This document shows, piece by piece, positions 1 to 8,511 of a stretch of 64,000 bases of DNA (position 1 is the stretch's first letter; each line of letters starts with the position of its first letter). Source of the stretch: Ornithinimicrobium avium (lineage in GTDB: Bacteria; Actinomycetota; Actinomycetes; Actinomycetales; Dermatophilaceae). The notes beneath the pieces were generated by a model. The model searched no databases. It was not told the origin of the DNA and saw nothing but the letters and a program-made list of their open reading frames with translations. A program made the translations under genes and the position numbers. The DNA is taken from the NCBI RefSeq assembly GCF_003351765.1, contig NZ_CP031229.1, forward strand, positions 744,001-808,000. Direction: 5' to 3'.

Positions 1-147
1 CTCGTCCCCGTCGCGGAAGACGATCGAGCGGAACCCGTCCCACTTCAGGTCGTAGAGCCACCCCTCGGGCAGCGTCTTCAGCGGCTTGGCCAGCATCGGC
101 GAGACGGGCGGCATGACGGGCAGGTCCACGACGTCAGTCTGCCCCAC
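1..147 (-). CDS. ligD: ATP-dependent DNA ligase (LigD ligase domain), N-terminal fragment cut by the window edge
   Basis: Reading the minus strand from about 147 toward 1 gives the start of an ATP-dependent DNA ligase. The residues LYDLKWDGFR contain the KxDG adenylation motif, whose lysine takes the AMP. Only about 49 residues lie in the window. A GTG at 147 is used as start, but a GTG at 129 or the ATG at 114 (before PPVSPMLAKPL) is equally possible. The gene lies 14 nt downstream of the LigD polymerase-domain gene on the same strand, so both are probably cotranscribed for Ku-dependent non-homologous end joining. It is a separate gene rather than one multi-domain LigD, as in many actinobacteria. 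Confidence 0.8.
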   Translation of the reverse strand, partial: MGQTDVVDLPVMPPVSPMLAKPLKTLPEGWLYDLKWDGFRSIVFRDGDE

Positions 148-161
148 CAGGCTGGCGGACC

Positions 162-1226
162 TTACGGCTCCACCCGGTTGCCGTGCGCGTCCCAGTTCCC
201 GGCGACCTTCTTGCTGGGCTGCACGCGGGGCGGTTCCCCGGGCATCTTCGGGTGGTCGGGCGGGAAGTTGAGCTCGCCGAGCCCGCGCTCCAGGTCGGCC
301 TCCCACAACGCGTGCGCACCGTCGATCTCACCGGGGTCCTCGTGCAGGCCGGCCCACGCGTCGCCGTGCTCGGCGAGCCACTGCGGGACCGTGCGGACGG
401 TGAGCTCGCCGGGACCGTACTCCCCCAGCTGGTCCCAGGTCATCGGCACCGACACCGGCGCCCCGGGAAGGATCCGCGGGCTCCACGCCGACGCCAGCGT
501 CCGGTCCCGGGTGGCCTGGTTGAAGTCGACGAAGATCCGGTCCCCGCGCTCCTCCTTCCACCACGCCGTCGTGACCAGGTCCGGCATCCGCCGCTCCAGC
601 TCACGGGCCAGCCCGATGACCGCGTGGCGCACGTCGAGGAACTCCAGCCGCGGCCGCACCGCGGCGAAGATGTGCACACCACGGCTGCCGGTGGTCTTCA
701 CGAAGGGCGTGAGGCCCGCCTCGGTCATCACCTCGCGCAGCCCGCGCGCGGCCCGGACGACGTCGCCGAAGGCCCGCCCGGGCTGCGGGTCCAGGTCGAT
801 GCGCACCTCGTCGGGGTGGTCGTTGTCCCCGGTGCGCACCGGCCACGGGTGCCAGGTGACCGTCCCCATCTGCGCGGTCCACAGCAGGGTCGCCTCGTCG
901 TCGACGACCAGCTGCGGGTGGCTGCGCCCCGACGGGTAGGTCACCATCGTGGTCCGCGCCCACTCCGGCGCCCCCTTGGGCGGGTTCTTGGAGTAGAACT
1001 CCTCCCCCTCGATCCCGCCGCGCACCCGCTGCAGGGTCACCGGGCGGTCGGCCAGACCGCGCAGCATCGGCTCCGCGACGGCGCTCAGGTATGTGGTGAG
1101 GTCGGCCTTGGTGATCGCGGCACCCTGCTCGGTGGCCGGCCAGACGACCTTTCCGGGACTGCTCAGCCGCACCTGCCGCGGCTTCCCGTCGGCGTCCTGG
1201 GTCGTGAGGGTCAGCGCGTCGGCCAT
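162..1226 (-). CDS. ligD: LigD polymerase/primase-domain protein (non-homologous end joining)
   Basis: This 354-residue protein is a stand-alone LigD polymerase domain of the archaeo-eukaryotic primase fold. It adds (ribo)nucleotides at double-strand breaks during end joining. The metal-binding signature RIDLDP, the following TGSRGVH nucleotide-binding segment and the later FVDFNQ block are all visible in family order. The start is placed at the ATG at 1226 (MADALTL). A TACCGT -10-like hexamer ends 7 nt upstream, suggesting a leaderless transcript, whereas the longer reading from 1274 would overlap the divergent promoter. The ligase-domain gene follows after 14 nt. No Ku gene is visible in this window. 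Confidence 0.9.
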   Translation of the reverse strand: MADALTLTTQDADGKPRQVRLSSPGKVVWPATEQGAAITKADLTTYLSAVAEPMLRGLADRPVTLQRVRGGIEGEEFYSKNPPKGAPEWARTTMVTYPSGRSHPQLVVDDEATLLWTAQMGTVTWHPWPVRTGDNDHPDEVRIDLDPQPGRAFGDVVRAARGLREVMTEAGLTPFVKTTGSRGVHIFAAVRPRLEFLDVRHAVIGLARELERRMPDLVTTAWWKEERGDRIFVDFNQATRDRTLASAWSPRILPGAPVSVPMTWDQLGEYGPGELTVRTVPQWLAEHGDAWAGLHEDPGEIDGAHALWEADLERGLGELNFPPDHPKMPGEPPRVQPSKKVAGNWDAHGNRVEP

Positions 1227-1233
1227 GACGCCC

Positions 1234-1239
1234 ACGGTA
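1234..1239 (-). promoter_or_regulatory. -10-like hexamer (TACCGT) of the LigD polymerase gene
   Basis: On the minus strand TACCGT ends 7 nt before the ATG at 1226. That spacing places the transcription start at or next to the start codon. This is a prediction from sequence only; no -35 element is obvious. Confidence 0.45.
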
Positions 1240-1278
1240 TCGGCACCGCGGGGACGACACTGCGTCCCCGGCAACGGT

Positions 1279-1284
1279 TACGAT
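1279..1284 (+). promoter_or_regulatory. -10-like hexamer (TACGAT) of the RHH/LuxR fusion gene
   Basis: TACGAT ends 5 nt before the ATG at 1290, the leaderless layout seen repeatedly in this window. It sits back to back with the LigD promoter in a 63-nt divergent intergenic region. Confidence 0.4.
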
Positions 1285-1289
1285 CAGTC

Positions 1290-1667
1290 ATGAACACCGT
1301 GACGGTGAGGGGGATGGACGAGAAGGTCCATCGTCGCCTCCAGCAGCAGGCAGCGGCCAACCGGCGGTCCGTGGAGGCCGAGGCGAGGGCGATCCTCACC
1401 GCGGCGCTGACCAGCGTCGCGCGAGCGGTCGCCGCGTGCCCCGGCCCTCTGACCGCCGGTGAGGACCGGGTCGCCGGGCTGGTGGCGCAGGGCTGGTCCA
1501 ACCGGCAGATCGCCGACCAGCTGCACCTGTCCGAGCGGACCGTCGAGGCCCACGTGAGCGCGATCCTGCGCAAGCTGTGCCTACGCAGCCGGGCCGGCGT
1601 GGCGAGCTGGGTCACGGCCCGCACCCCGGCCCAGGACGGCGCCACCGGCACGAGCGTGCCAACATAG
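1290..1667 (+). CDS. Ribbon-helix-helix (FitA/Arc-like) and LuxR-type HTH fusion regulator
   Basis: The 125-residue protein joins two DNA-binding modules. Residues 1-40 (VTVRGMDEKVHRRLQQQAA onward) look like the FitA/Arc-type ribbon-helix-helix of antitoxins. Residues about 53-110 (LTAGEDRVAGLVAQG, then NRQIADQLHLSERTVEAHVS) are a LuxR/GerE-type helix-turn-helix. FitA-type antitoxins normally pair with a PIN-domain toxin, but no toxin lies next to this gene: divergent LigD is upstream and a large protease downstream. The ATG at 1290 is chosen because the first module starts there and a TACGAT hexamer precedes it. The arrangement suggests an orphan antitoxin turned regulator; this is inference, and the target is unknown. 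Confidence 0.75.
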   Translation: MNTVTVRGMDEKVHRRLQQQAAANRRSVEAEARAILTAALTSVARAVAACPGPLTAGEDRVAGLVAQGWSNRQIADQLHLSERTVEAHVSAILRKLCLRSRAGVASWVTARTPAQDGATGTSVPT

Positions 1668-1771
1668 GTACTTCCACGGATGTCGCGCGACCGTGCCGCC
1701 GCTACCTTCGGCGGTAGCGTGCACGACGCCGGGGAGGGCCCGGGGGCCCGGCACGCGGGACGGGGTTCCTC

Positions 1772-4700
1772 ATGTCGATCCAGCACCGCACCTCCCGCTC
1801 GCGGCACAGCACCGGCCTCCGGCGCAGGTGGGTCGCCGGGCTGACGGCCGGGGTCCTCACCCTCGGCGGAAGCCTCCTCAGCGCTGCCGCTGCGGCCCCG
1901 CTGCCCGCCGCGCCGGGCCCGGAGGGGAAGATCCAGGCCGACGTCGACGCCAAGCTGGACGACCAGGGCCGCGCGACGGTCCTGGTGCGGTTCGGCGACC
2001 GCCCCGACATGACGGCGTTCGAGGACATCGAGGGCTGGGACGAGCGGGGTCAGGCCGTCTACGACGCGCTCACCTCGACGGCCGAGAGCAGCCAGGCCGC
2101 GGCCCGCGCCACCCTGGACGAGGCCGGCGTGGCCTACCGGTCCTTCTTCATCACCAACGCGATCCTCGTCACCGGCGGCGACCGCGAGCTGCTGACCTCC
2201 CTGGCGCTCAGCCCCGAGGTCGAGGGTGTCTACCTGCCCGCGAAGTACGACCTGCCAGAGCCCGTCGTCGGCGAGCCGCAGTTCATCACCGACGCGGTCG
2301 AGTGGGGCATCGCCGACATCAACGCCGACGACGTCTGGTCCGAGTTCGGGGCGACGGGCGAGGGCATCGTGGTCGCCAACATCGACACCGGTGTCGACTA
2401 CACCCACCCCGCCCTCGTCGATCACTACCGCGGCAACAACGGTGACGGCACCTTCACCCACGACTACAACTGGTTCGACGCCGGGGGCACCGGAAGCGAC
2501 GAGCCGGTCGACTACGACGCTCACGGCACCCACACGATGGGCACGATGGTCGGCGACGACGGAGGCTCGAACCAGATCGGGGTGGCGCCCGGCGCGACGT
2601 GGATCGCCGCCAACGGCTGCTGCCCCTCGGACGAGGCGCTCATCTCCTCCGGCGAGTGGATGCTGGCCCCGACCGACCTGGTCGGCGACAACCCCCGCCC
2701 CGACCTGCGACCGAACATCATCAACAACTCCTGGGGCAGCGGCTTCCCGACGAACGACCCGTTCATGGAGGACGTCGCGCAGGCGTGGGCGGCCTCCGGG
2801 ATCTTCGGCGTCTGGTCCAACGGCAACATGGGACCGCAGTGCCAGACGTCCGGGTCACCGGGCAGCCGCTCCATCAACTACGCGGTGGGCGCCTACGACG
2901 TCGACGCGACGATCGCGGACTTCTCCTCGCGCGGCGCGGGCCAGGACGGAGCCATCAAGCCCGACATCTCCGCGCCGGGCGTGGACGTGCGCTCCTCCGT
3001 GCCCGGCGGCGGCTACGAGGCCTACAGCGGCACCTCGATGGCCGCTCCGCACGTGGCCGGAACCGTCGCGCTGCTCTGGTCGGCCGCTCCGGACCTGATC
3101 GGCGACGTCGCCTTCACCCGAGAGCTCCTCGACGGCTCGGCGATCGACACGCCCGACGACCAGTGCGGCGGCACCGACGACGACAACAACGTCTACGGAG
3201 AGGGTCGGCTGGACGCGCTGGCCCTGCTCGCGTCCGCCCCCATCGGCGACACCGGTCGCGTCGTCGGCACGGTGACCGACTCCTCGACGTCCGACCCGGT
3301 CTCCGGGGCGACCGTGGAGCTGCAGGGCGAGCGGGTCCGCACCACCTCCACCGCCTCCGACGGCACCTACGGTCTGCGTCTCGGCGTCGGCGACTGGGCC
3401 ACGACCGTCAGCAGGTTCGGCTACCTGACCGACTCCGCCACGGTCAACGTGGCCCTGGACGAGACCACCGTCCACGACGTCGCCCTCGATCCCGCGCCCA
3501 GCGGGACGTTGTCCGGCACGGTCACCGACGGGTCCGGCAACGGCTACCCGCTCTACGCCCGGATCAGCGTCCAGGGGGCCGCGTCGGTCGGCACCTACAC
3601 CGACCCCGAGACCGGCGAGTACAGTCTCGACCTGCCGGTCGGGACGCACGTCGTGCGCGCCACCTCCCAGCTGCCCGGCTACCAGGTCGCGTCGCGCTCG
3701 GTGGTGGTCGTGGAGGCCGACGGCACCGTCGCGGACTTCGCCCTGACGATCGACCCGATGACGTGCACCGCGCCGGGCTACACGCTCGATCTCGACGGCA
3801 CGTCGCAGAGCTTCGACGACCTGGTCCTGCCCGCGGGGTGGGCGGTCGAGGACCTCGAGGGCAGGGACCTGTTCTGGCAGTTCGACGACCCGATGGGCAT
3901 CGGGAACCAGACCGGTGGCAGGGCCGGCTTCGCCGAGGCGAACAGCATGGTCCTGGGCGCCGGGCTGGACACCGTCCTCGTCTCACCTGTCGTCGACGCC
4001 TCCGCGATGTCGAACGTGACCCTCGCCTACCAGCAGATGTTCGACAGCTGGGGTGACTCCAGCGGCGCGGTCGAGGTCAGCTCGGACGCCGGCGCCACCT
4101 GGACCGAGGTCCGCGAGGAGACCTCCTTCGTGTACGGCGCGGTCACCCTCGACCTCAGCGAGCAGCTCGCCGGGGCGTCCGCCGCGCAGGTCCGCTTCCG
4201 TTACCGCGACCCCGGCCCGGATGAGGACTTCCTGTGGCAGGTGGACGACGTCTTCCTGGGCAGCCGCACCTGCGACCCGACCGGTGGCGGTCTGGTGGTC
4301 GGGTACGTCCAGGACGACATCGACGGCACCGGGATCGTCAACGCGAAGGTCAGCTCGCAGGACAGGCCGGCCGACGTCGGCACCACCCGCGCGACACCGG
4401 ACGACCCTGAGCTGGAGGACGGCTTCTACTGGCTGCACTCCCTCCTGGTGGGGACGCACCCCTTCGTGGCCAGTGCCCGCAACTACGGCACAGACACGCA
4501 GCCGGTGGACGTGGCCGAGGGCGCGGTCGTGCGCGCCGACTTCGTCCTCGGTCAGGCCGTCCTGTCCGTCGAGCCCACGTCGATCTCGACGTCCGTGCGA
4601 CTCGGCGAGTCCGACGGGGGCGCCTTCACCGTCACCAACACCGGCACCAGCACCGCCGAGATCACCTTCGGCGAGACCCGAGGCGGCTTCGAGATCCTGC

Positions 4701-7126
4701 GTGCCGACGGCAGCCGGATGACCAGCACGCAGATGGCCGGCGCGAAGGGCGCGCCGCTGGCCGAGAGTCCCGTCACCTTCGACCCCGGCGTCATGCTCCC
4801 GTCCTCGGGGTCGACGGCCTCGTCCGCATCCTCGGCACCGCCCCGCGCGGCGGAGGAGCCGTGGACGGACCTGCCGGCCCTGCCGCTGCCCGTGCTCGAC
4901 AACCGCGTCGTCTCCCTCGACGGGCAGTGGTACGTCCTCGGGGGGGCGAACGACATGGACGTGATCACCGACGTGTACCGCTTCGACGCGGTCGCGCTGG
5001 AGTGGATGCCGGTCGCTCCCCTGCCCGCGCCCGCGATGCTGCCGGTCGCAGCCGCGGTCGGCGGCCGGATCGTGGTGTCCGGCGGCTGGGGAATGGACGG
5101 CAGCACCCTCGCCGAGACCTGGATCTACGACCCCGCGGAGGACAGCTGGTCCTCCGGTGCTCCGATGCCGGACCCTGTCTCGGCGGCGGGCACCGGCGTG
5201 GTCGACGGTCAGGTCTACGCCGTCGGCGGTTGCACCAACGGCGAGTGCGCCCCGATGAGCGACCTGGTCCAGGTCTACGACCCCGCCTCCGACAGCTGGT
5301 CGCAGGCCGCTCCGCTCCCGGAGCCGATCTCCCACCAGGCGTGCGGCGCGGTGGCCGGCGGCCTCGTCTGCGCCGGCGGGTTCGGCGAGGGCGACTCCCT
5401 CCTGGACAGCACCTGGACCTACGACGCTGCCTCCGACAGCTGGTCCGCAGCGTCCCCCGCCCCGGTGACCTTCGGCGGAGCGGCGTCGGCAGCAGCCAAC
5501 TCCGAGCTGCTCGTGGTGGGCGGGGTCCAGGACGACAACGTGACCAACGCCTCCTGGGCCTACGACCCGGCGACGGACGAGTGGTCCTCGCTGCCGAACG
5601 CCAACACGGCCACCTTCCGTGGCGGTGGCGCCTGCGGCTTCGCCAAGGTCGGCGGGATGGACGACAACTTCCTCCCCACGGACGCGGCCGAGCTGCTGCC
5701 CGGCTACGACCTGTGCGACTCCGCCGGCGCCGACGTCGACTGGCTCTTCGTCGACACCGAGGAGGCGACGCTGACTCCCGGTGAGAGCGTGACGGTGGAG
5801 GTGACCACGGACAGCTCGGCGGTCAACCAGCCCGGGACCTACACGGCAGGGGTCACGATCACCGCCAACGTCCCGGTCGGTCTCGCCCCCGTCGAGGTCT
5901 CGATGGACGTCGCTCCCCCGCTGTCGTGGGGCAAGGTGACGGGCACCGCCTACATCGAGGACTGTGAGGGCGGCCAGGTGGCCGGCGACAGCATCCTGAT
6001 CGACATCGCGCCGGTGCGCGAGGGCGTCGGTGACGGCTGGGTGATCATGACCGACGAGGTCGGCACCTACGCCCGGTGGATCAACACCCAGGTCGGGTCG
6101 TTGCGGATGACCGCGACCCTCGGCGGGTTCCGGCCCGACACCCACCTCGTCACCCTCGTCCGGGGCGGCACCGTGACCCAGGACTTCTCCCTGCTCTCCC
6201 AGGAGTGCCAGGAGAACCCGCCCGGGACGGTCCCGCCCGAGGTGACCCGGATCGCCGGACTCGACCGCTACGCCACCGCGGCGCGGGTCTCGGAGCAGTT
6301 CGCACCGGGGGTCCGGACCGTCTACGTGGCGTCGGGACGCAACTTCCCCGACGCGCTCGCGGCGGCCGCCCGGGCCGGCTCGCTGGGTGGTCCGGTCCTG
6401 CTCGTCCGGCCCGACTCGGTGCCGGCCGCGACCAGGGTCGCCCTGCAGCGGCTCGACCCGAGGACCGTCGTGGTCGCCGGCGGCACGACCGCGGTGTCCG
6501 CCGGGGTGGAGAGCACCCTGCGCGGCCTGGTGCCGGACGCCGTGGTGAGCCGTCGGGCAGGCGCGGACCGCTACGGCACCGCGGCCCGGATCGCGGCGGC
6601 CTACCGCTCGGCGGACGTCGTCTACGTGGCGGCCGGCACCAACTTCCCGGACGCCCTCGCCGGCGCGGCCCGGGCGGCAGACCACCGGGCGCCAGTCCTG
6701 CTCGTGCGTCAGGGCTCGTTGCCGGCGGTCACCGCCTCCCAGCTGGAGCGGCTCGCGCCCGACCGGATCGTCCTGCTCGGCGGCACCTCCGCGGTGTCGA
6801 GGGCGGTCGAGCGCCAGCTGCGTGCCTACGGAACGGTCGAGCGGGTGGCCGGGGACGACCGGTACGACACCGCGGCGCGGCTGTCGCAGGAGCTGGCGAC
6901 GTCCCAGGACGTGTTCGTCGCCACCGGGCTCGACTGGCCGGACGCGCTCGCCGGTGCCGCGCGCGCCGGGGCGACCGGGTCACCGCTGCTGCTGGTCCGC
7001 ACGGGCCGGATCCCGGCGGTCACCTGGGCCGAGCTCGACCGGCTGGACCCCGGCCGCGTCATCGTGCTCGGCGGGACCACCGTGATCTCGGGGACGGTGG
7101 TCGACCTGCTGCGCACGCTGGAGTGA
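1772..7126 (+). CDS. Secreted multidomain S8 (subtilisin-like) serine peptidase with kelch and cell-wall-binding repeats
   Basis: The 1784-residue protein has a twin-arginine-rich signal region (to about residue 42), then an S8 peptidase domain. Its triad is Asp205 (NIDTGVD), His251 (HGTHTMG) and Ser422 (GTSMAAPHVAG), with oxyanion Asn350. It continues with two carboxypeptidase-regulatory/CnaB-like beta domains (about 496-660), a MAM/jelly-roll-like region (665-835), another CnaB-like domain, five kelch-type repeats (about 1030-1310), further beta domains, and three cell-wall-binding type 2 repeats (about 1491-1784). Each wall-binding repeat opens with a GxDRYxTAAR-type block. The tail predicts non-covalent attachment to the cell wall. 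The substrate is unknown. The gene stands alone and ends before a GC-rich hairpin. Confidence 0.93.
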   Translation: MSIQHRTSRSRHSTGLRRRWVAGLTAGVLTLGGSLLSAAAAAPLPAAPGPEGKIQADVDAKLDDQGRATVLVRFGDRPDMTAFEDIEGWDERGQAVYDALTSTAESSQAAARATLDEAGVAYRSFFITNAILVTGGDRELLTSLALSPEVEGVYLPAKYDLPEPVVGEPQFITDAVEWGIADINADDVWSEFGATGEGIVVANIDTGVDYTHPALVDHYRGNNGDGTFTHDYNWFDAGGTGSDEPVDYDAHGTHTMGTMVGDDGGSNQIGVAPGATWIAANGCCPSDEALISSGEWMLAPTDLVGDNPRPDLRPNIINNSWGSGFPTNDPFMEDVAQAWAASGIFGVWSNGNMGPQCQTSGSPGSRSINYAVGAYDVDATIADFSSRGAGQDGAIKPDISAPGVDVRSSVPGGGYEAYSGTSMAAPHVAGTVALLWSAAPDLIGDVAFTRELLDGSAIDTPDDQCGGTDDDNNVYGEGRLDALALLASAPIGDTGRVVGTVTDSSTSDPVSGATVELQGERVRTTSTASDGTYGLRLGVGDWATTVSRFGYLTDSATVNVALDETTVHDVALDPAPSGTLSGTVTDGSGNGYPLYARISVQGAASVGTYTDPETGEYSLDLPVGTHVVRATSQLPGYQVASRSVVVVEADGTVADFALTIDPMTCTAPGYTLDLDGTSQSFDDLVLPAGWAVEDLEGRDLFWQFDDPMGIGNQTGGRAGFAEANSMVLGAGLDTVLVSPVVDASAMSNVTLAYQQMFDSWGDSSGAVEVSSDAGATWTEVREETSFVYGAVTLDLSEQLAGASAAQVRFRYRDPGPDEDFLWQVDDVFLGSRTCDPTGGGLVVGYVQDDIDGTGIVNAKVSSQDRPADVGTTRATPDDPELEDGFYWLHSLLVGTHPFVASARNYGTDTQPVDVAEGAVVRADFVLGQAVLSVEPTSISTSVRLGESDGGAFTVTNTGTSTAEITFGETRGGFEILRADGSRMTSTQMAGAKGAPLAESPVTFDPGVMLPSSGSTASSASSAPPRAAEEPWTDLPALPLPVLDNRVVSLDGQWYVLGGANDMDVITDVYRFDAVALEWMPVAPLPAPAMLPVAAAVGGRIVVSGGWGMDGSTLAETWIYDPAEDSWSSGAPMPDPVSAAGTGVVDGQVYAVGGCTNGECAPMSDLVQVYDPASDSWSQAAPLPEPISHQACGAVAGGLVCAGGFGEGDSLLDSTWTYDAASDSWSAASPAPVTFGGAASAAANSELLVVGGVQDDNVTNASWAYDPATDEWSSLPNANTATFRGGGACGFAKVGGMDDNFLPTDAAELLPGYDLCDSAGADVDWLFVDTEEATLTPGESVTVEVTTDSSAVNQPGTYTAGVTITANVPVGLAPVEVSMDVAPPLSWGKVTGTAYIEDCEGGQVAGDSILIDIAPVREGVGDGWVIMTDEVGTYARWINTQVGSLRMTATLGGFRPDTHLVTLVRGGTVTQDFSLLSQECQENPPGTVPPEVTRIAGLDRYATAARVSEQFAPGVRTVYVASGRNFPDALAAAARAGSLGGPVLLVRPDSVPAATRVALQRLDPRTVVVAGGTTAVSAGVESTLRGLVPDAVVSRRAGADRYGTAARIAAAYRSADVVYVAAGTNFPDALAGAARAADHRAPVLLVRQGSLPAVTASQLERLAPDRIVLLGGTSAVSRAVERQLRAYGTVERVAGDDRYDTAARLSQELATSQDVFVATGLDWPDALAGAARAGATGSPLLLVRTGRIPAVTWAELDRLDPGRVIVLGGTTVISGTVVDLLRTLE

Positions 7127-7136
7127 GAGGACGCGA

Positions 7137-7167
7137 CACCCCGGTGCCGGTGACAGGTGCCGGGGTG
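7137..7167 (+). terminator. GC-rich hairpin after the S8 peptidase gene
   Basis: CACCCCGG (7137-7144) pairs perfectly with CCGGGGTG (7160-7167) around a 15-nt loop, starting 10 nt after the protease stop. There is no T tract, which is common for actinobacterial terminators. The call rests only on position and pairing. Confidence 0.5.
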
Positions 7168-7209
7168 GCCGCGCGGAAGGATCGCGGCAGGCCTAACGTT
7201 GTCCACATC

Positions 7210-7665
7210 ATGACGACCCAGCACAGCACCCCCGCGACCGACGCCGCCAAGGGCGGCACCGCATACCCCGCCGCCGTCAGCGAGCAGGAGTGGCGCGAGC
7301 GCCTCACCCCCGCCGAGTACCAGGTGCTGCGCGAGGCCGGCACCGAGCGCCCCTTCACCGGGGAGTACAACGAGAGCACGACCGAGGGCGTCTACGCCTG
7401 CCGTGCCTGCGGTGCCGAGCTGTTCCGCAGCGAGACCAAGTTCGCCAGCCACTGCGGCTGGCCCAGCTTCTACGCCCCGCTGGCGCAGGACCGCGTCGAG
7501 TACCTCGAGGACTCCTCCCTCGGGCGGGTGCGCACCGAGGTGCGCTGCGCTTCCTGCGGCTCGCACCTGGGTCACGTCTTCGAGGGCGAGGGCTACGACA
7601 CGCCCACCGACCAGCGCTTCTGCATGAACAGCATCTCGATGACGCTGGTGCCCACCGAGGACTGA
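7210..7665 (+). CDS. msrB: Peptide-methionine (R)-S-oxide reductase MsrB
   Basis: The 151-residue protein reduces methionine-R-sulfoxide in oxidised proteins. Zinc-binding CxxC pairs are Cys64/Cys67 (CRAC) and Cys113/Cys116 (CASC). The catalytic cysteine is Cys138 in RFCMNS, and the family block HCGWPSF is at about 81-87. The ATG at 7210 is preceded by TAACGT ending 10 nt upstream, suggesting a very short or absent leader. An upstream in-frame extension exists but falls in the hairpin and lacks the family signature. The gene is monocistronic and ends just before the convergent hemQ. Confidence 0.96.
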   Translation: MTTQHSTPATDAAKGGTAYPAAVSEQEWRERLTPAEYQVLREAGTERPFTGEYNESTTEGVYACRACGAELFRSETKFASHCGWPSFYAPLAQDRVEYLEDSSLGRVRTEVRCASCGSHLGHVFEGEGYDTPTDQRFCMNSISMTLVPTED

Positions 7666-7687
7666 ACGCCGACGGCGGGCCGAGCCC

Positions 7688-8395
7688 TCAGGGCAGCCGG
7701 GTGAGCAGGTCCTCGACCTCGACCCGCTGCCCGGTGTAGAACGGGACCTCCTCGCGCACGTGCAGGCGCGCCTCGACGGCCCGCAGCTCGCGCATCAGGT
7801 CGACGATCCGGTGCGGCTCGTCCGCCTCGAAGCACAGCAGCCACTCGTAGTCGCCCAGCGCGAACGAGGCGATGGTGTTGGGCAGCACGTCCTTGAAGTC
7901 GCGGGCCGCCTGGCCGTGCTCCTTGAGCATCCGGGAGCGGTCGGCGGCGTCGAGCACGTACCAGTCATAGGACCGCACGAACGGGTAGACGCAGGCGAAG
8001 TCCTTGGGCTCCTTGCCCTCGAGGAAGGACGGCACGTGTCCACGGTTGAACTCCGCGGGTCGGTGGACGCCGACGTTGGACCAGACCGGCTCCAGGTGCC
8101 GGCCGAGCTGGGTGCGGCGGAAGCGCTGGTAGGCGGACTGGATGGTCTGCACCTTCTCCGCGTGCCACCAGATCATCAGGTCCGCGTCGGCACGCAGGCC
8201 GGCGACGTCGTAGAGGCCCCGGACGACCAGCCCTTCGCCCTCCAGCTCGGTCAGCAGCGCACGGACCTCGGCTGCCAGGGCGGCGCGGTCCTCAGTGATC
8301 GGCACGACCGCCCGGAACACGGAGTAGGCCGCGTAGCGGGTGGCGGAGTGGATCTGGTCGAGCTGCTCGTCGGACATCTGGGTGGTGTCGGTCAT
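7688..8395 (-). CDS. hemQ: Coproheme decarboxylase HemQ (chlorite-dismutase-like fold)
   Basis: This 235-residue protein belongs to the HemQ branch of the chlorite dismutase-like family. In Gram-positive bacteria it converts iron-coproporphyrin to heme b by decarboxylating two propionates. Recognisable blocks are YDVAGLRADADLMIWWH, the PFVRSYDWY segment and DYEWLLCFEADEP. The hemY gene lies upstream on the same strand after 116 nt, and hemE is also in the window, so three enzymes of the coproporphyrin-dependent pathway are close together. The ATG at 8395 is used; the ATG at 8404 would add three residues. Confidence 0.93.
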   Translation of the reverse strand: MTDTTQMSDEQLDQIHSATRYAAYSVFRAVVPITEDRAALAAEVRALLTELEGEGLVVRGLYDVAGLRADADLMIWWHAEKVQTIQSAYQRFRRTQLGRHLEPVWSNVGVHRPAEFNRGHVPSFLEGKEPKDFACVYPFVRSYDWYVLDAADRSRMLKEHGQAARDFKDVLPNTIASFALGDYEWLLCFEADEPHRIVDLMRELRAVEARLHVREEVPFYTGQRVEVEDLLTRLP

Positions 8396-8452
8396 GCACG
8401 CCATTGTGGGAGCCGTCCCTGAACGGTCCTCGGGCGGGTCTGCGAACACGCC

Positions 8453-8482
8453 GGTGCAGGGGGTCGGGCCCGGACCCGCACC
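8453..8482. terminator. GC-rich hairpin between hemY and hemQ
   Basis: GGTGC (8453-8457) pairs with GCACC (8478-8482), and GGGTC (8461-8465) with GACCC (8473-8477), with one 3-nt bulge. It lies between the stop of hemY and the start of hemQ on the minus strand. It could terminate the hemY transcript or reduce read-through into hemQ. Confidence 0.4.
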
Positions 8483-8511
8483 GAGGCGCGAGAGCGTCGC
8501 TGCGCGCGCGG

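Noticed and set aside
1668..1771. A PIN-domain toxin gene next to the RHH protein.
   Set aside because: The 104-nt gap has no ORF with PIN motifs and both neighbours are unrelated genes.
3983..6685. A 900-codon open frame on the minus strand inside the protease gene.
   Set aside because: It is the antisense shadow of the GC-rich S8 peptidase gene; composition is Gly/Arg/Asp/Val-rich and no domain is recognisable.
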